From VRUE01 sp963698085 (GTDB lineage Bacteria; Actinomycetota; Thermoleophilia; Solirubrobacterales; 70-9), in assembly GCA_963698085.1 (NCBI GenBank), contig OY969122.1, positions 124,001 to 188,000 on the forward strand: a stretch of DNA of 64,000 nt. The letters are read 5' to 3'. How positions within the stretch are numbered: the first letter of the stretch is position 1; each line of letters opens with the position of its first letter. This document shows positions 32,920 through 41,143 of the stretch, one piece after another. Below the pieces are notes generated by a model. The model worked only from the letters and a program-made list of their open reading frames with translations. It was not told where the DNA came from and ran no database searches. A program made the translations under genes and the position numbers.

Positions 32920-33404
32920 TCAGGATCGGCGGTCGTGAGCGACCACCGTCACTCCGTTCTCCACCTCGGTGTGGCAGTTTGCACAGAGCAAGGCGCACTT
33001 GGCGGCCTCGGCGCGAAGCTCGCCGAATGCGCGGGTACATCCTCGCCTCGAAAGCGCGAACGCTTGATATGACGTTCGCCGCGTTGCTTGGCTTCCCGCG
33101 TCTCTCGTCGGCGTGATCCTCCAGTGGCCTTGAGGCCGTACTGACGCAACCAGTAGCGGACAGTCGAGATGTCTCGGTTCACCGTCTTGGCCATTTCGTG
33201 GAGCGTTAGTCCATTCTCGACCGCCGGCTCCAATACCGCACGGTCAATTCCGCCGCGCGGGAAAAATCGATCCCGACCAATCGCCGTCAGCCCGTGCTTC
33301 TTCAGCCAGTAGCTGACGGTCGACGGATGCTTGCCCACCCGCTTCCCAATCGCTTCCAGCGACATTCCCTTCGCCAGGCAGCTCTCCAGAAACCGCTTGT
33401 CCAT
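32920..33404 (-). pseudogene. HTH-HNH endonuclease-like gene, frameshifted and internally deleted
   Basis: From ATG 33404 two helix-turn-helix units are visible (EAIGKRVGKHPSTVSYWLKK and LHEMAKTVNRDISTVRYWLR). After about base 33070 the frame changes by one and reads FALSRRGCTRAFGELRAEAA, then KCALLCANCHTEVENG, ending at TGA 32920. That is the tail of an HNH protein common in actinobacteria. The first HNH half (CxxC...HH) is missing. The remnant abuts tRNA-Asn, again a likely integration hot spot. Confidence 0.6.
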
Positions 33405-33455
33405 ACGGAAATTCTGTCAAAATTCCTCAGACAGAAAGGTGCATCGCGACGCCTG

Positions 33456-35237
33456 CTAGCCCCCCACACGCTCGGTGCGGGCTATGCGCTCTACCAGTGC
33501 GGCCCGTTCGCGGCTTAGGGCAGCGCGGCGCTCGTAGTCGTCTGCTTCGCCGGCGGCGGCGATCTGGGACTCGAGGCGGCGCTGCTCGAGCAGGAGGTAG
33601 TTGAGCTCCATTGCCTCGGCCGAGGCGGGCTCGTCGTGGGCGACGATGACCAGCTCGGCAATTAGGCCGGCGAGCTGGTCGTCGTCGTGTGGGAGGTTGG
33701 ATGCCGGGTCTTCGGGATGCTCGCGCAGCCAGGCGGCCGCGCGGGCGCCACTGGCCGAGAGGTGCTCATCGGTGAGGCGGGCCAAGTACTCCTTGCCCTC
33801 CGCCGGCAGGGCGATGCACATCGCCAGCAGCGCCCGCTCACGCCGTTCGCGCGAGGTCAGCTCACCGCCGCTGCGCACGGGCGCGGGGGCAGAGTCGCTC
33901 CGCCGCGGCGGCTCCGCGGGACCGCCGCTGAAGGGCTTCGCCGCAACCACCTTGCCCATGACCATCGCGGGATCCATGTCAAATCGATCGGCGACCCGTC
34001 GAATCAGCTCGTTCTGGCTCGCCCCCTCTCCCACGCCGGCTATGACCGGGGCAATTTCCGCGTTCAAGGCCCGATCGCGCTCGGCCGGATCGGAGCTGCT
34101 GGTCCTTTCCAAGACCAGGCCCACCTGGAAGGCGGGTAGGTCGACTGCGCCCTCGACCAGCCCTCCGAAGCGCTCCGCCCCACCCTCGGCAGCCATCATC
34201 TCGGCGGGGTCCTCGCCCGGCGGCATCGCCGCTACCCGCAGGCGCATCTTGCGCCCCGCGGCAACCCGCTGTGCCCGCAGCATCGCGTCCTGGCCCGCCG
34301 AGTCGGCGTCGAGAGCCAGCACCACCTCGTCGACCATGCCCGAGAGCGCCGCCACCTGCTCCTCGGTGATCGCCGTCCCCATCACCCCGACCGCCTCGCC
34401 GATCCCGCCTTGGTGCAGAGCCAGTACGTCGGTGTAGCCCTCGACCACCACGACCCGCCCGTTCCGCGCGATCGCCTCCTTGGCGAGGTCGATTCCGTAG
34501 AGCATCTGGCTCTTGTGGAAGAAGTCGGTCTCGGCGGTATTGACGTACTTCGCCCCCTGGTCGGAGCGCATCGCCCGCCCGCCGAAGCCGAGCGTGCGGC
34601 CACGACGATCGCTGATCGGGAACATGATCCGCTCGCGAAAGCGGTCGTACTCGCCGCCGCTGCGCCCTCGCTGGGCCAGCCCGACCGCGCGCAGCTCCTC
34701 GACCTTGAAACCCGCCCGCTGGCCACGCAGCAGCACCGTGTCCCAAGCGCTGGGCGCGTAGCCAACCCCGAACGCCCGCAGAGTCTCCTCGCCCAGCCCG
34801 CGCTCGGTCAGGTAGGCGCGCGCCTTGCCAGCCTCCTCGGAGTCCCAGAGGTACTGCGCGTAGAAGGCACCCGTGCGGTCGAGCAGCTCGCCCAAACGCC
34901 GCCGCTGCTGGCGCCGCGCCTCGGCTCGCGGGTCCTCCTTCTCACGCTGCAGCTCGACCCCGTAGCGATCGGCGAGCAACTCCACCGCCTCGGCGAAACC
35001 CAGCCCCTCCTTCTCCTCGACGAACTTGATCGTGTCGCCGCCCACACCGCAGCCGAAGCAGTGGTAGAGCTTCTCCTGCGCGTCGACCGAGAAGGAGGGC
35101 GTGCGCTCCTCGTGAAACGGACAGAGGCCGACCCAGCGGACACCCTGGCGGCGCAGGTCGGTGTGGGCGGAGACGACCTCGACGATGTCCGCCGCCTGCT
35201 TGACCCGCTCCAGGCTCTCCTCGGAGATCAGCGCCAT
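33456..35237 (-). CDS. dnaG: DNA primase DnaG
   Basis: 593 residues from ATG 35237, the normal start (MALISEESLERVKQAADIVE). N-terminal CHC2 zinc finger C39-H42-C60-C63 (CPFHEERTPSF, then YHCFGCG). TOPRIM core with VVVEGYTDVLALHQ and LALDADSAGQDA. The C-terminal DnaB-interacting helical domain ends in a coiled-coil-like stretch. It makes RNA primers for lagging-strand synthesis. The start overlaps the dgt stop by one base (TAATG). Elsewhere dnaG is often followed by rpoD; here an HTH-HNH remnant follows. Confidence 0.97.
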   Translation of the reverse strand: MALISEESLERVKQAADIVEVVSAHTDLRRQGVRWVGLCPFHEERTPSFSVDAQEKLYHCFGCGVGGDTIKFVEEKEGLGFAEAVELLADRYGVELQREKEDPRAEARRQQRRRLGELLDRTGAFYAQYLWDSEEAGKARAYLTERGLGEETLRAFGVGYAPSAWDTVLLRGQRAGFKVEELRAVGLAQRGRSGGEYDRFRERIMFPISDRRGRTLGFGGRAMRSDQGAKYVNTAETDFFHKSQMLYGIDLAKEAIARNGRVVVVEGYTDVLALHQGGIGEAVGVMGTAITEEQVAALSGMVDEVVLALDADSAGQDAMLRAQRVAAGRKMRLRVAAMPPGEDPAEMMAAEGGAERFGGLVEGAVDLPAFQVGLVLERTSSSDPAERDRALNAEIAPVIAGVGEGASQNELIRRVADRFDMDPAMVMGKVVAAKPFSGGPAEPPRRSDSAPAPVRSGGELTSRERRERALLAMCIALPAEGKEYLARLTDEHLSASGARAAAWLREHPEDPASNLPHDDDQLAGLIAELVIVAHDEPASAEAMELNYLLLEQRRLESQIAAAGEADDYERRAALSRERAALVERIARTERVGG

Positions 35238-36247
35238 TAGAAGCGCGCCGCCTCGGGGATCGTCAATTCCGAAAAGCGGGCGATGCAAAAGCGATCGGTC
35301 ATTCCCGCCAGGTAGTCGGCGACGCGCTGGGCCTCGCTGGCCCCCGGCTCACCCTCCGGCACCTCGTTGGGGTGCTCCACGTAGTGGTCGAAGAGCCCGC
35401 GGATGGCCCGCTGAGCGCGTTCGTGCTCGCCGCGCGCCGCCTCGCCGAGATAGACGCGGTCGAACATGAACTTACGCAGGCGCAGCATCGCCCCGCCCAC
35501 TTCTTCGCTCTGCTCGATGTCGCCAGCCGCTTCTGAGCGCTCGACGATGTCGCGCACCAACGTGTCAATCCGCGCCGAGCCGGTCGGGCCAAGGAGCTCG
35601 ATCTCGGCCGCGGGGAGGTCCTCGGGCCGCAGGATCCCGGCACGCAGCGCATCGTCGATGTCGTGGTTGATGTAGGCGACGCGATCGACGAGCTTGACGA
35701 TCCGCCCCTCCAGCGTCGCCGGCCGGTCCGAGCCGGTGTGATTGAGGATGCCGTCGCGCACCTGCTCGGTCAGGTTCAGACCTTGGCCGTCGCGCTCGAG
35801 GACGTCGACCACCCGCAACGAGTGGAGATTGTGCTTGAAGCCCAGCCCGCAGCGCTCGCGCAGGGCGGCATCGAGCGCTTCCTCGCCGATGTGGCCAAAA
35901 GGCGGATGACCGAGATCGTGGCCGAGTCCGATCGCCTCGGTCAGGTCCTCGTTGAGACCGAGCGCTCGGGCAACCGTGCGCGCAATCCCGCAGGCCTCGA
36001 GCGTGTGGGTGAGGCGGGTCCGGTAGTGGTCCCCTTCGGGCGCGATGAAGACCTGCGTCTTGTGCTTGAGGCGGCGGAACGCCTTCGAGTGGACGATGCG
36101 GTCGCGGTCGCGCTGAAACGGCGTGCGCAACGGGCTGTCGGCCTCCTCGACCCGCCGCCGCGCCGGGTAGGACCTGGTCGCCTCCGGTGCCAGGAACTCC
36201 TCCTCCCAAGTGCAGATGCGATCCTCGAAGGTGGCAGTTGCGGACAC
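35237..36247 (-). CDS. dgt: deoxyguanosinetriphosphate triphosphohydrolase-like dNTPase
   Basis: 336 residues from GTG 36247; the frame runs upstream into recO without similarity. HD-domain phosphohydrolase with RLTHTLEACGIAR (His81), GLGHDLGHPPFGH (His110/Asp111) and a late Asp in YINHDIDDAL. The N-terminal DSPLRTPFQRDRDRIVHSKA is the family signature. It removes triphosphate from dNTPs and so affects dNTP pools. A dgt-dnaG pair is common in actinobacteria. recO is 20 bp upstream. Confidence 0.94.
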   Translation of the reverse strand: MSATATFEDRICTWEEEFLAPEATRSYPARRRVEEADSPLRTPFQRDRDRIVHSKAFRRLKHKTQVFIAPEGDHYRTRLTHTLEACGIARTVARALGLNEDLTEAIGLGHDLGHPPFGHIGEEALDAALRERCGLGFKHNLHSLRVVDVLERDGQGLNLTEQVRDGILNHTGSDRPATLEGRIVKLVDRVAYINHDIDDALRAGILRPEDLPAAEIELLGPTGSARIDTLVRDIVERSEAAGDIEQSEEVGGAMLRLRKFMFDRVYLGEAARGEHERAQRAIRGLFDHYVEHPNEVPEGEPGASEAQRVADYLAGMTDRFCIARFSELTIPEAARF

Positions 36248-36266
36248 TGCTCGATCATAAGGAGAC

Positions 36267-36992
36267 CTACGCCGCGGAGCGCAACTGCACGTGCGCATGG
36301 TGCTCAAGCGTCTCGCCGATCGCCCGTTCGGCCTGGCGCAACTCGCGCTCGCTCGCTGCGGGCACCTCCGCCAGCGGCTTGGCGATCGACTCGACCATGA
36401 AGCGGTGCGCCTCCTCGGAGAGCGAGAAGGACCCCGCTTCGCAGCCGGCGCAGACGACCCCTCCGGCCGCCCCGGAGAAGCCGACCAGGTGCTCGGCCTC
36501 GCCGCAGCTGGCACAGGAAGCGAGCTCGGGCGAGAAGCCGGCCACGAGAGCGAGCTTGAGCCTGAACGAGAGTGCCGTCTGCAGCGAGGTCGCTGTCGCC
36601 GCCGAGGGGTCGTCGAGCAGCGAGAGGTAGCGGCAGAGCAGGTTGTAGGCGGGTGGGTTGGGCTCGGCGGAGTCAAGCAGCCGCAGGACCGCGTCGCAAG
36701 CGCGGGCGCCCGCGGTCAGCGCCGCGCCGGAGGCACGCAGGCGAGGGTAACCATCGACGGTGGCGGCCTGGGTGACCGTGAGCAGCTCGCCGCGACCTTC
36801 GTGCAGCAGCAGGTCAAGCCGGAAGAAGGGCTCGAGGCGCCCGCCGAAGCGCGACTTGGGGCGGCGCGCACCCTTGGCGATCGCCCCCACCCGACCCCGC
36901 TTCGCGCTGTAGAGATGGAGGATGCGGTCGGCCTCGCCGTAGCGGATGCTGCGCAGGACGATCGCCTCCGTCTTCAGCGTCTTGCCGGCCAT
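36267..36992 (-). CDS. recO: DNA repair protein RecO
   Basis: 241 residues from ATG 36992 (MAGKTLKTEAIVLRSIRYGE). N-terminal OB fold, central helical domain (ACDAVLRLLDSAEPNPPAYN) and a four-cysteine zinc site (CASCGEAEHLVGFSG, then VCAGCEAG). It helps load RecA on SSB-covered DNA with RecR. It lies directly downstream of mutM (7-bp gap), placing it in a DNA repair and replication gene run. Confidence 0.95.
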   Translation of the reverse strand: MAGKTLKTEAIVLRSIRYGEADRILHLYSAKRGRVGAIAKGARRPKSRFGGRLEPFFRLDLLLHEGRGELLTVTQAATVDGYPRLRASGAALTAGARACDAVLRLLDSAEPNPPAYNLLCRYLSLLDDPSAATATSLQTALSFRLKLALVAGFSPELASCASCGEAEHLVGFSGAAGGVVCAGCEAGSFSLSEEAHRFMVESIAKPLAEVPAASERELRQAERAIGETLEHHAHVQLRSAA

Positions 36993-36999
36993 AGCCGCT

Positions 37000-37917
37000 T
37001 TACGTTGAAGGAGGGACCGGACGACGACGCCGGGGTTTGCGTCGCAGCCGCACCTGACAAGCGGGGCAAAAGTAGGTCGAGCGACCGGAGACGACGATCC
37101 GCTCGACCGTCCCGTCGCAACGAGGGCACGGCTTCCCCTCGCGGGTGTGAACCAGGAACTCGTCCTGCATCCGCCCCTTCTCACCACGCCCGTCACGGTA
37201 ATCGTCGATCGAGGCCCCGCCGCCGTCGATTCCCGCTTCCAGGGCTGCGACGACGGCGTTCTGCAGCGCCTCGAGGTGTTCGGGCTTCATCGAGCCGGCG
37301 GGCGAGAGCGGATGCAGCCACGCTCGAAAGAGCGCCTCGTCGGCGTAGATGTTGCCGACCCCGGCAATCCCCTTCTGGTCGAGCAGGAAGGACTTGAGCG
37401 GTGCCGTGCGCCCGGCGACCATCTCGCCCAGCGCCGCAGCAGTGAACTCGTCGGAGAGCGGCTCGATCCCGAGCCGGGAAGCCAAGTGGACGTCGAGCTC
37501 GTCATTGTCGAGTAGCAGCGCCTCGCCGAACCGGCGCGGGTCGGTGAACCAGACCTCGCGGCCGCCGTCAAGGACGAAGCGGGCGCGCAGGTGCCGCTCG
37601 GAGGTCGAGCGCTCGCCCTCGTACAGCCTCATCCCCTCGGAGGGATCGAGCTTGTCCTCCCCCTCGACCAGGACCAGGTTGCCGGTCATGCGCAGGTGCA
37701 TGGCAAGCGTCTGGTTCCCGTCGAGGCCGAGCAGCAGGTACTTGCCACGCCGACCCAGTCGCTCGATCGTCTTCCCCGACACCGCCGCCTCCAGCTGACT
37801 TGCCGGTTCCGGCCGGCACCAGCGCGCATCGAGAACCTCGAGCGCATCGATCCGCAGCCCTTCCAACTCGGGCTCGAGCTGGCGGCAGACGGTCTCGACC
37901 TCGGGCAGCTCGGGCAT
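37000..37917 (-). CDS. mutM: formamidopyrimidine-DNA glycosylase (Fpg/MutM)
   Basis: 305 residues. MPELPEVETV gives the catalytic Pro2/Glu3, followed by H2TH motif GVGNIYADEALFRAWLHP (about 175-192) and a C-terminal zinc finger (CPRCDGTVERIVVSGRSTYF, then CPACQ). It excises 8-oxoguanine and formamidopyrimidine and cleaves the abasic strand. The C-terminus has an extra basic tail (RRKPRRRRPVPP). Located between xerD and recO. Confidence 0.96.
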   Translation of the reverse strand: MPELPEVETVCRQLEPELEGLRIDALEVLDARWCRPEPASQLEAAVSGKTIERLGRRGKYLLLGLDGNQTLAMHLRMTGNLVLVEGEDKLDPSEGMRLYEGERSTSERHLRARFVLDGGREVWFTDPRRFGEALLLDNDELDVHLASRLGIEPLSDEFTAAALGEMVAGRTAPLKSFLLDQKGIAGVGNIYADEALFRAWLHPLSPAGSMKPEHLEALQNAVVAALEAGIDGGGASIDDYRDGRGEKGRMQDEFLVHTREGKPCPRCDGTVERIVVSGRSTYFCPACQVRLRRKPRRRRPVPPST

Positions 37918-37935
37918 CGCCTGGTTCTATCAGTC

Positions 37936-37979
37936 GACTGGCGACTTACCGCCGCATATAGGGGGCTAAGTCGCCAGTC
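37936..37979. terminator. 13-bp perfect hairpin at the xerD 3' end
   Basis: GACTGGCGACTTA (37936-37948) and TAAGTCGCCAGTC (37967-37979) are perfect inverted arms around an 18-base loop containing GCATATA. It overlaps the xerD stop by 2 bp and sits 18 bp before the mutM start. It is probably a transcript-end or attenuation structure. Confidence 0.6.
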
Positions 37980-38925
37980 AGCTCTCGGTCGCCCGGGGGT
38001 GCGCCTCGAAGTAGACCTCCTTGAGGCGCTCGCCCGAGAGGTGCGTGTACATCTGCGTCGTCGCGATGTCGGCGTGGCCAAGCATCTCCTGGACGGCACG
38101 CAAGTCGCAGCCCCCTGCCAGCAGGTGGGTGGCGAAGCTGTGACGCAGCGTGTGCGGGCTCATCTGCCCGGCCAGGCCCGCCTCGCGGGCCTGGCGTTGG
38201 ACGATCTTGTAGAGGCCTTGGCGGCTGAGCGGCCCGCCGCGGAAGTTGACGAACAGGCGCGCCTCGTGGCGTTCGCCGACCAGCTTTGGCCGGCCGCCGC
38301 GCAGATAGGCCGAGATCGCCGCGATCGCTTTGCGTCCCAGCGGGACGATCCGCTCCTTGGAGCCCTTGCCGCGCGCCCGCAGCAGGCCCTCGCGCAAATC
38401 GAGGTCCGACATCTCCAGTCCGATCGTCTCCGAGGCGCGCAGCCCGCACGCGTACATCACCTCCAGCAGTGCCCGATCCCGCAGCGTCGTCGGCTCGCTG
38501 CCGCGAGGCGCTGCGAGCAGCTTTTGCACCTCGGCGTAGTTGAGCACCTGGGGCAGCTTCTTTGCCCGTCGCGGTGCGCTCAGCGAGGCGGTCGGGTCGT
38601 CGCCGATCAGCTCGTCGCGGCGCAGGTGCTTGTAGAAAGAGCGCAGGCAGGCGGTCTTGCGATGGACGGTGGCGGCGGAGCAGGGCGGCCGGCCGTTGCC
38701 GGTGGCGAGGTCGGCGAGGAAGTCGCCGACATCCGCCGGACGCACCGCGAGCGCATCGAGATCGTGCTCGGCGAGGAAGCCGCCGTACTGGAGCAGGTCA
38801 GTGCGGTAGGCGTTCAGCGTGTTGCGGGAAAGCCCGCGCTCCAGCTCGAGGTAGGAGAGGAAGTCGAGGACCAGGCCCTCAAAGCGGGCATCGACGGCGG
38901 GCGGCGACTCGACTGCTACGACCAT
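37978..38925 (-). CDS. xerD: tyrosine recombinase XerC/XerD
   Basis: 315 residues with the full catalytic set: Arg163 (CGLRASE), Lys187 (GKGSKERIVPL), His258 and Arg261 (HTLRHSFATHLL), His284 (LGHADIATTQ) and Tyr293 (QMYTHL). The N-terminal SAM-like domain binds dif. It resolves chromosome dimers. A single Xer at this position (near pyrG and recN) matches actinobacterial xerD. It is a housekeeping gene, not the integrase of the island. Confidence 0.94.
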   Translation of the reverse strand: MVVAVESPPAVDARFEGLVLDFLSYLELERGLSRNTLNAYRTDLLQYGGFLAEHDLDALAVRPADVGDFLADLATGNGRPPCSAATVHRKTACLRSFYKHLRRDELIGDDPTASLSAPRRAKKLPQVLNYAEVQKLLAAPRGSEPTTLRDRALLEVMYACGLRASETIGLEMSDLDLREGLLRARGKGSKERIVPLGRKAIAAISAYLRGGRPKLVGERHEARLFVNFRGGPLSRQGLYKIVQRQAREAGLAGQMSPHTLRHSFATHLLAGGCDLRAVQEMLGHADIATTQMYTHLSGERLKEVYFEAHPRATES

Positions 38926-38948
38926 GGCGAGAGGTTCTCGCTGGTTCG

Positions 38949-40013
38949 TCAGTCACCTTGAACCGCAAGGGACCGTGCGCCAAGAGCACGTCCCGCGGCC
39001 AAGGGTGCGGCGAAGAAAAGTGGGTCCTCATCGATGCCCCGCCCCATCGTGCGGGCCGGAAGGCCAGAGGCGGCGTAGCCCGACAGGTCAGCCGCAGCTT
39101 CCTGGAGCTGGTGGCGGTCGCCCGCTGCGCCGGATAACTGCGCAGCCGCCTCGGGATTGCCTTCTGGTACCGGCACCTCCACCCCACCCAGCAGCAGTTC
39201 CATCACCGTCAGCGTGTGGTGGCTGACGCCACGATGGCGATCGCGGGGGTCGGCTTCCGACAGGCGGGGTGAGAGCAGGGTTGGAAGGCCCAGAGCGAGT
39301 GCGGCGTGAGCGCTGTCGAGCGCCGCCATGCCGCCGTGACCGAGACGCGTCTCCGAGCCGATGATGCCCGGGCCCGGTCCGACGAGTGCTGCGTCCCAGC
39401 TAAGACCGTGCGCAGCTGCGTCCAGCGCACCGGCAGTCGAAAGCGCCTCGTGCTGCGCGCTATAGGCGGGTGCCGCGGCGATGTGGTCGCAGATCAGGCC
39501 TCGCTCGCGCAGCTGTGCGACGTCGCGGCTAAGCGAACCGGGCAGGGCGCCGCCCGCGGTCTGGACGTAGCCGAGTCTCAGGCCGGTCGTCGCCTGAGCC
39601 GCCGCCCAGGCCGCCGGGGCAAGGTGGCCGTGCAGAGGCAGGACGAGGACCGGCATTGAACCCTTTGTCGCTTCCATTGTGACTTTTGCCTCTATGGGAG
39701 GCATAACTCCCTGCGGAAGCTCCACCGGTTCGACCGGGTGCTGCAGGGACGTGTAGTTCAGCTTGATCACGTGCTCGCGGCTCTCGCCGCTCGCGTCCAA
39801 CCCCCGGGTCAGATTGACATGGACGACGTCGAAGCCGCCGGAGCCGAGCTGGAGATCGAGCGCGGCGACGTTGACAACGACCTCATCGCCCTCGCGCATC
39901 TCGCCGAGCAGGGTCGTGTCGGCCCAGGCCGCCCGTCGCTCACCCTCGACCTCGACCGTCAGCGGGTCCTCGCCGACGACGACGCCGCGACGCAGCTTCA
40001 GCCGGCCGCTCAC
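38949..40013 (-). CDS. DUF3866-family protein
   Basis: 354 residues. An N-terminal beta region (LKLRRGVVVGEDPLTVEVEG) and the conserved block LNYTSLQHPVEPVELPQGV are followed by an alpha/beta domain (VLVLPLHGHLAPAAWAAAQ; ALVGPGPGIIGSETRLGHGG; RHRGVSHHTLTVMELLLGGV). DUF3866 proteins are uncharacterised and nearly restricted to actinobacteria. The HxT and RGxSHH motifs look like a catalytic or metal site. It is coupled to the upstream M20 peptidase by a 4-bp overlap. Confidence 0.9.
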   Translation of the reverse strand: MSGRLKLRRGVVVGEDPLTVEVEGERRAAWADTTLLGEMREGDEVVVNVAALDLQLGSGGFDVVHVNLTRGLDASGESREHVIKLNYTSLQHPVEPVELPQGVMPPIEAKVTMEATKGSMPVLVLPLHGHLAPAAWAAAQATTGLRLGYVQTAGGALPGSLSRDVAQLRERGLICDHIAAAPAYSAQHEALSTAGALDAAAHGLSWDAALVGPGPGIIGSETRLGHGGMAALDSAHAALALGLPTLLSPRLSEADPRDRHRGVSHHTLTVMELLLGGVEVPVPEGNPEAAAQLSGAAGDRHQLQEAAADLSGYAASGLPARTMGRGIDEDPLFFAAPLAAGRALGARSLAVQGD

Positions 40014-41122
40014 CCTGGGGGCGGCTCGCCGGCCGCGGCGACGATGCCCTCGCAGACATCGAGCATCGCGTCGAGGTTGCGGGCGCTGACGCTCTCCTGC
40101 GACGTGTGGTTGGCCTCGGTGCCGTTGGCGAGCAAGACACAGTCGAAGCCGGCGGTGATCAGGGCGTTGGCGTCGCTGCCGCCACCGGTCGACGTCCGCT
40201 GCGGCTCGAACCCGGCACGCTGCAGACCGGCCTCGGCCAGCTCCAGCGAACGCGAGCTGGCGGCGAGCTGGTAGCCCCGAAAGTGCTCCTCGACCCGGAC
40301 GTCGACGTCGCAGCCGTGCTCGCTCGCGCCCCAGGCACAGGCCTCGGTCAACTCGCCGGCGACCGCGGCGGCGCGATCGGCGTCGAGACTGCGCGCCTCG
40401 GCGGTAATCCGGCAGTGGCCGGGTACGACGTTGCCGGCGGTGCCACCGGCGATCACCCCGACGTTGGCGGTGGTCTCGTCGTCGAGTCGTCCCAGCTCCA
40501 TACGCGAGATCGCCGCCGCCGCGGCAGCGATCGCGTTGTTGCCGTCCTCGGGTCGAATGCCCGCGTGAGCCTCGACCCCGGAGAAGTCGGCGAGGACCCC
40601 CTGCTGGGTCGGCGAGGTGACGATCACCTCTCCGATCGCGCTGGCATGGTCGAGGACGAAGCCATACTCCGAGCGCAGCTCGCTCGCATCGAACGCCTTC
40701 GCGCCCCGTAACCCGGTCTCCTCGGCGACCGTCAGCAGCAGCTCGATCCCGACCGGCGGCGGCGCGCCGGAGTGTCGGGCGACCAGCTCGATGAAGACCG
40801 CCACCGCCGCCTTGTTGTCGGCGCCGAGGATCGTCTCACCGCGGCTGCGGAAGACGCCTTCGTCCTCGACCACCTCGATCTGCCCCGCATGCGGAACGGT
40901 GTCTATGTGGGCGCAGAACATCGCCCATCGGTCAGACCGCCCCGGTAAGCGGGCGACGATGTTGCCGGCTCCGGCTTCGGCGGGCCCGGCGGCGTCGTCC
41001 TCGCTCACATCCAGGCCAAGCGCACCCAGCTCGGCGCTGATCGTGTCAGCGACCTCGCGCTCCTCCCCGGTCGGACTGCGAATCTCGCAGAGTCGGACGA
41101 ACGTCTCGTGAAGCCTCTCCAC
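40010..41122 (-). CDS. M20-family peptidase (PepT/tripeptidase-like)
   Basis: 370 residues. Metal and catalytic motifs: FCAHIDTVPHAG (about 70), GADNKAAVAVFIEL (about 102-115), TVAEETGLRGAKAFD (Glu pair about 132-140), a dimerisation domain (GVEAHAGIRPEDGNNAI) and a late metal ligand. It resembles the peptidase T/YqjE group and may cleave di- or tripeptides. It lies 21 bp downstream of pyrG. In Mycobacterium the corresponding interval holds a nudix gene instead. Confidence 0.88.
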   Translation of the reverse strand: MERLHETFVRLCEIRSPTGEEREVADTISAELGALGLDVSEDDAAGPAEAGAGNIVARLPGRSDRWAMFCAHIDTVPHAGQIEVVEDEGVFRSRGETILGADNKAAVAVFIELVARHSGAPPPVGIELLLTVAEETGLRGAKAFDASELRSEYGFVLDHASAIGEVIVTSPTQQGVLADFSGVEAHAGIRPEDGNNAIAAAAAAISRMELGRLDDETTANVGVIAGGTAGNVVPGHCRITAEARSLDADRAAAVAGELTEACAWGASEHGCDVDVRVEEHFRGYQLAASSRSLELAEAGLQRAGFEPQRTSTGGGSDANALITAGFDCVLLANGTEANHTSQESVSARNLDAMLDVCEGIVAAAGEPPPG

Positions 41123-41143
41123 GGCGGGACAGGCTAGCCCGTT

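Noticed and set aside
36247..36676. N-terminal extension of the dNTPase frame into recO
   Set aside because: The extra 143 residues are Ser/Arg-rich shadow sequence of recO; the conserved protein starts at GTG 36247.
37978..38925. Tyrosine recombinase as the integrase of the accessory island
   Set aside because: Its position next to mutM, pyrG and recN and its size match housekeeping XerD, and it is 9 kb outside the island.
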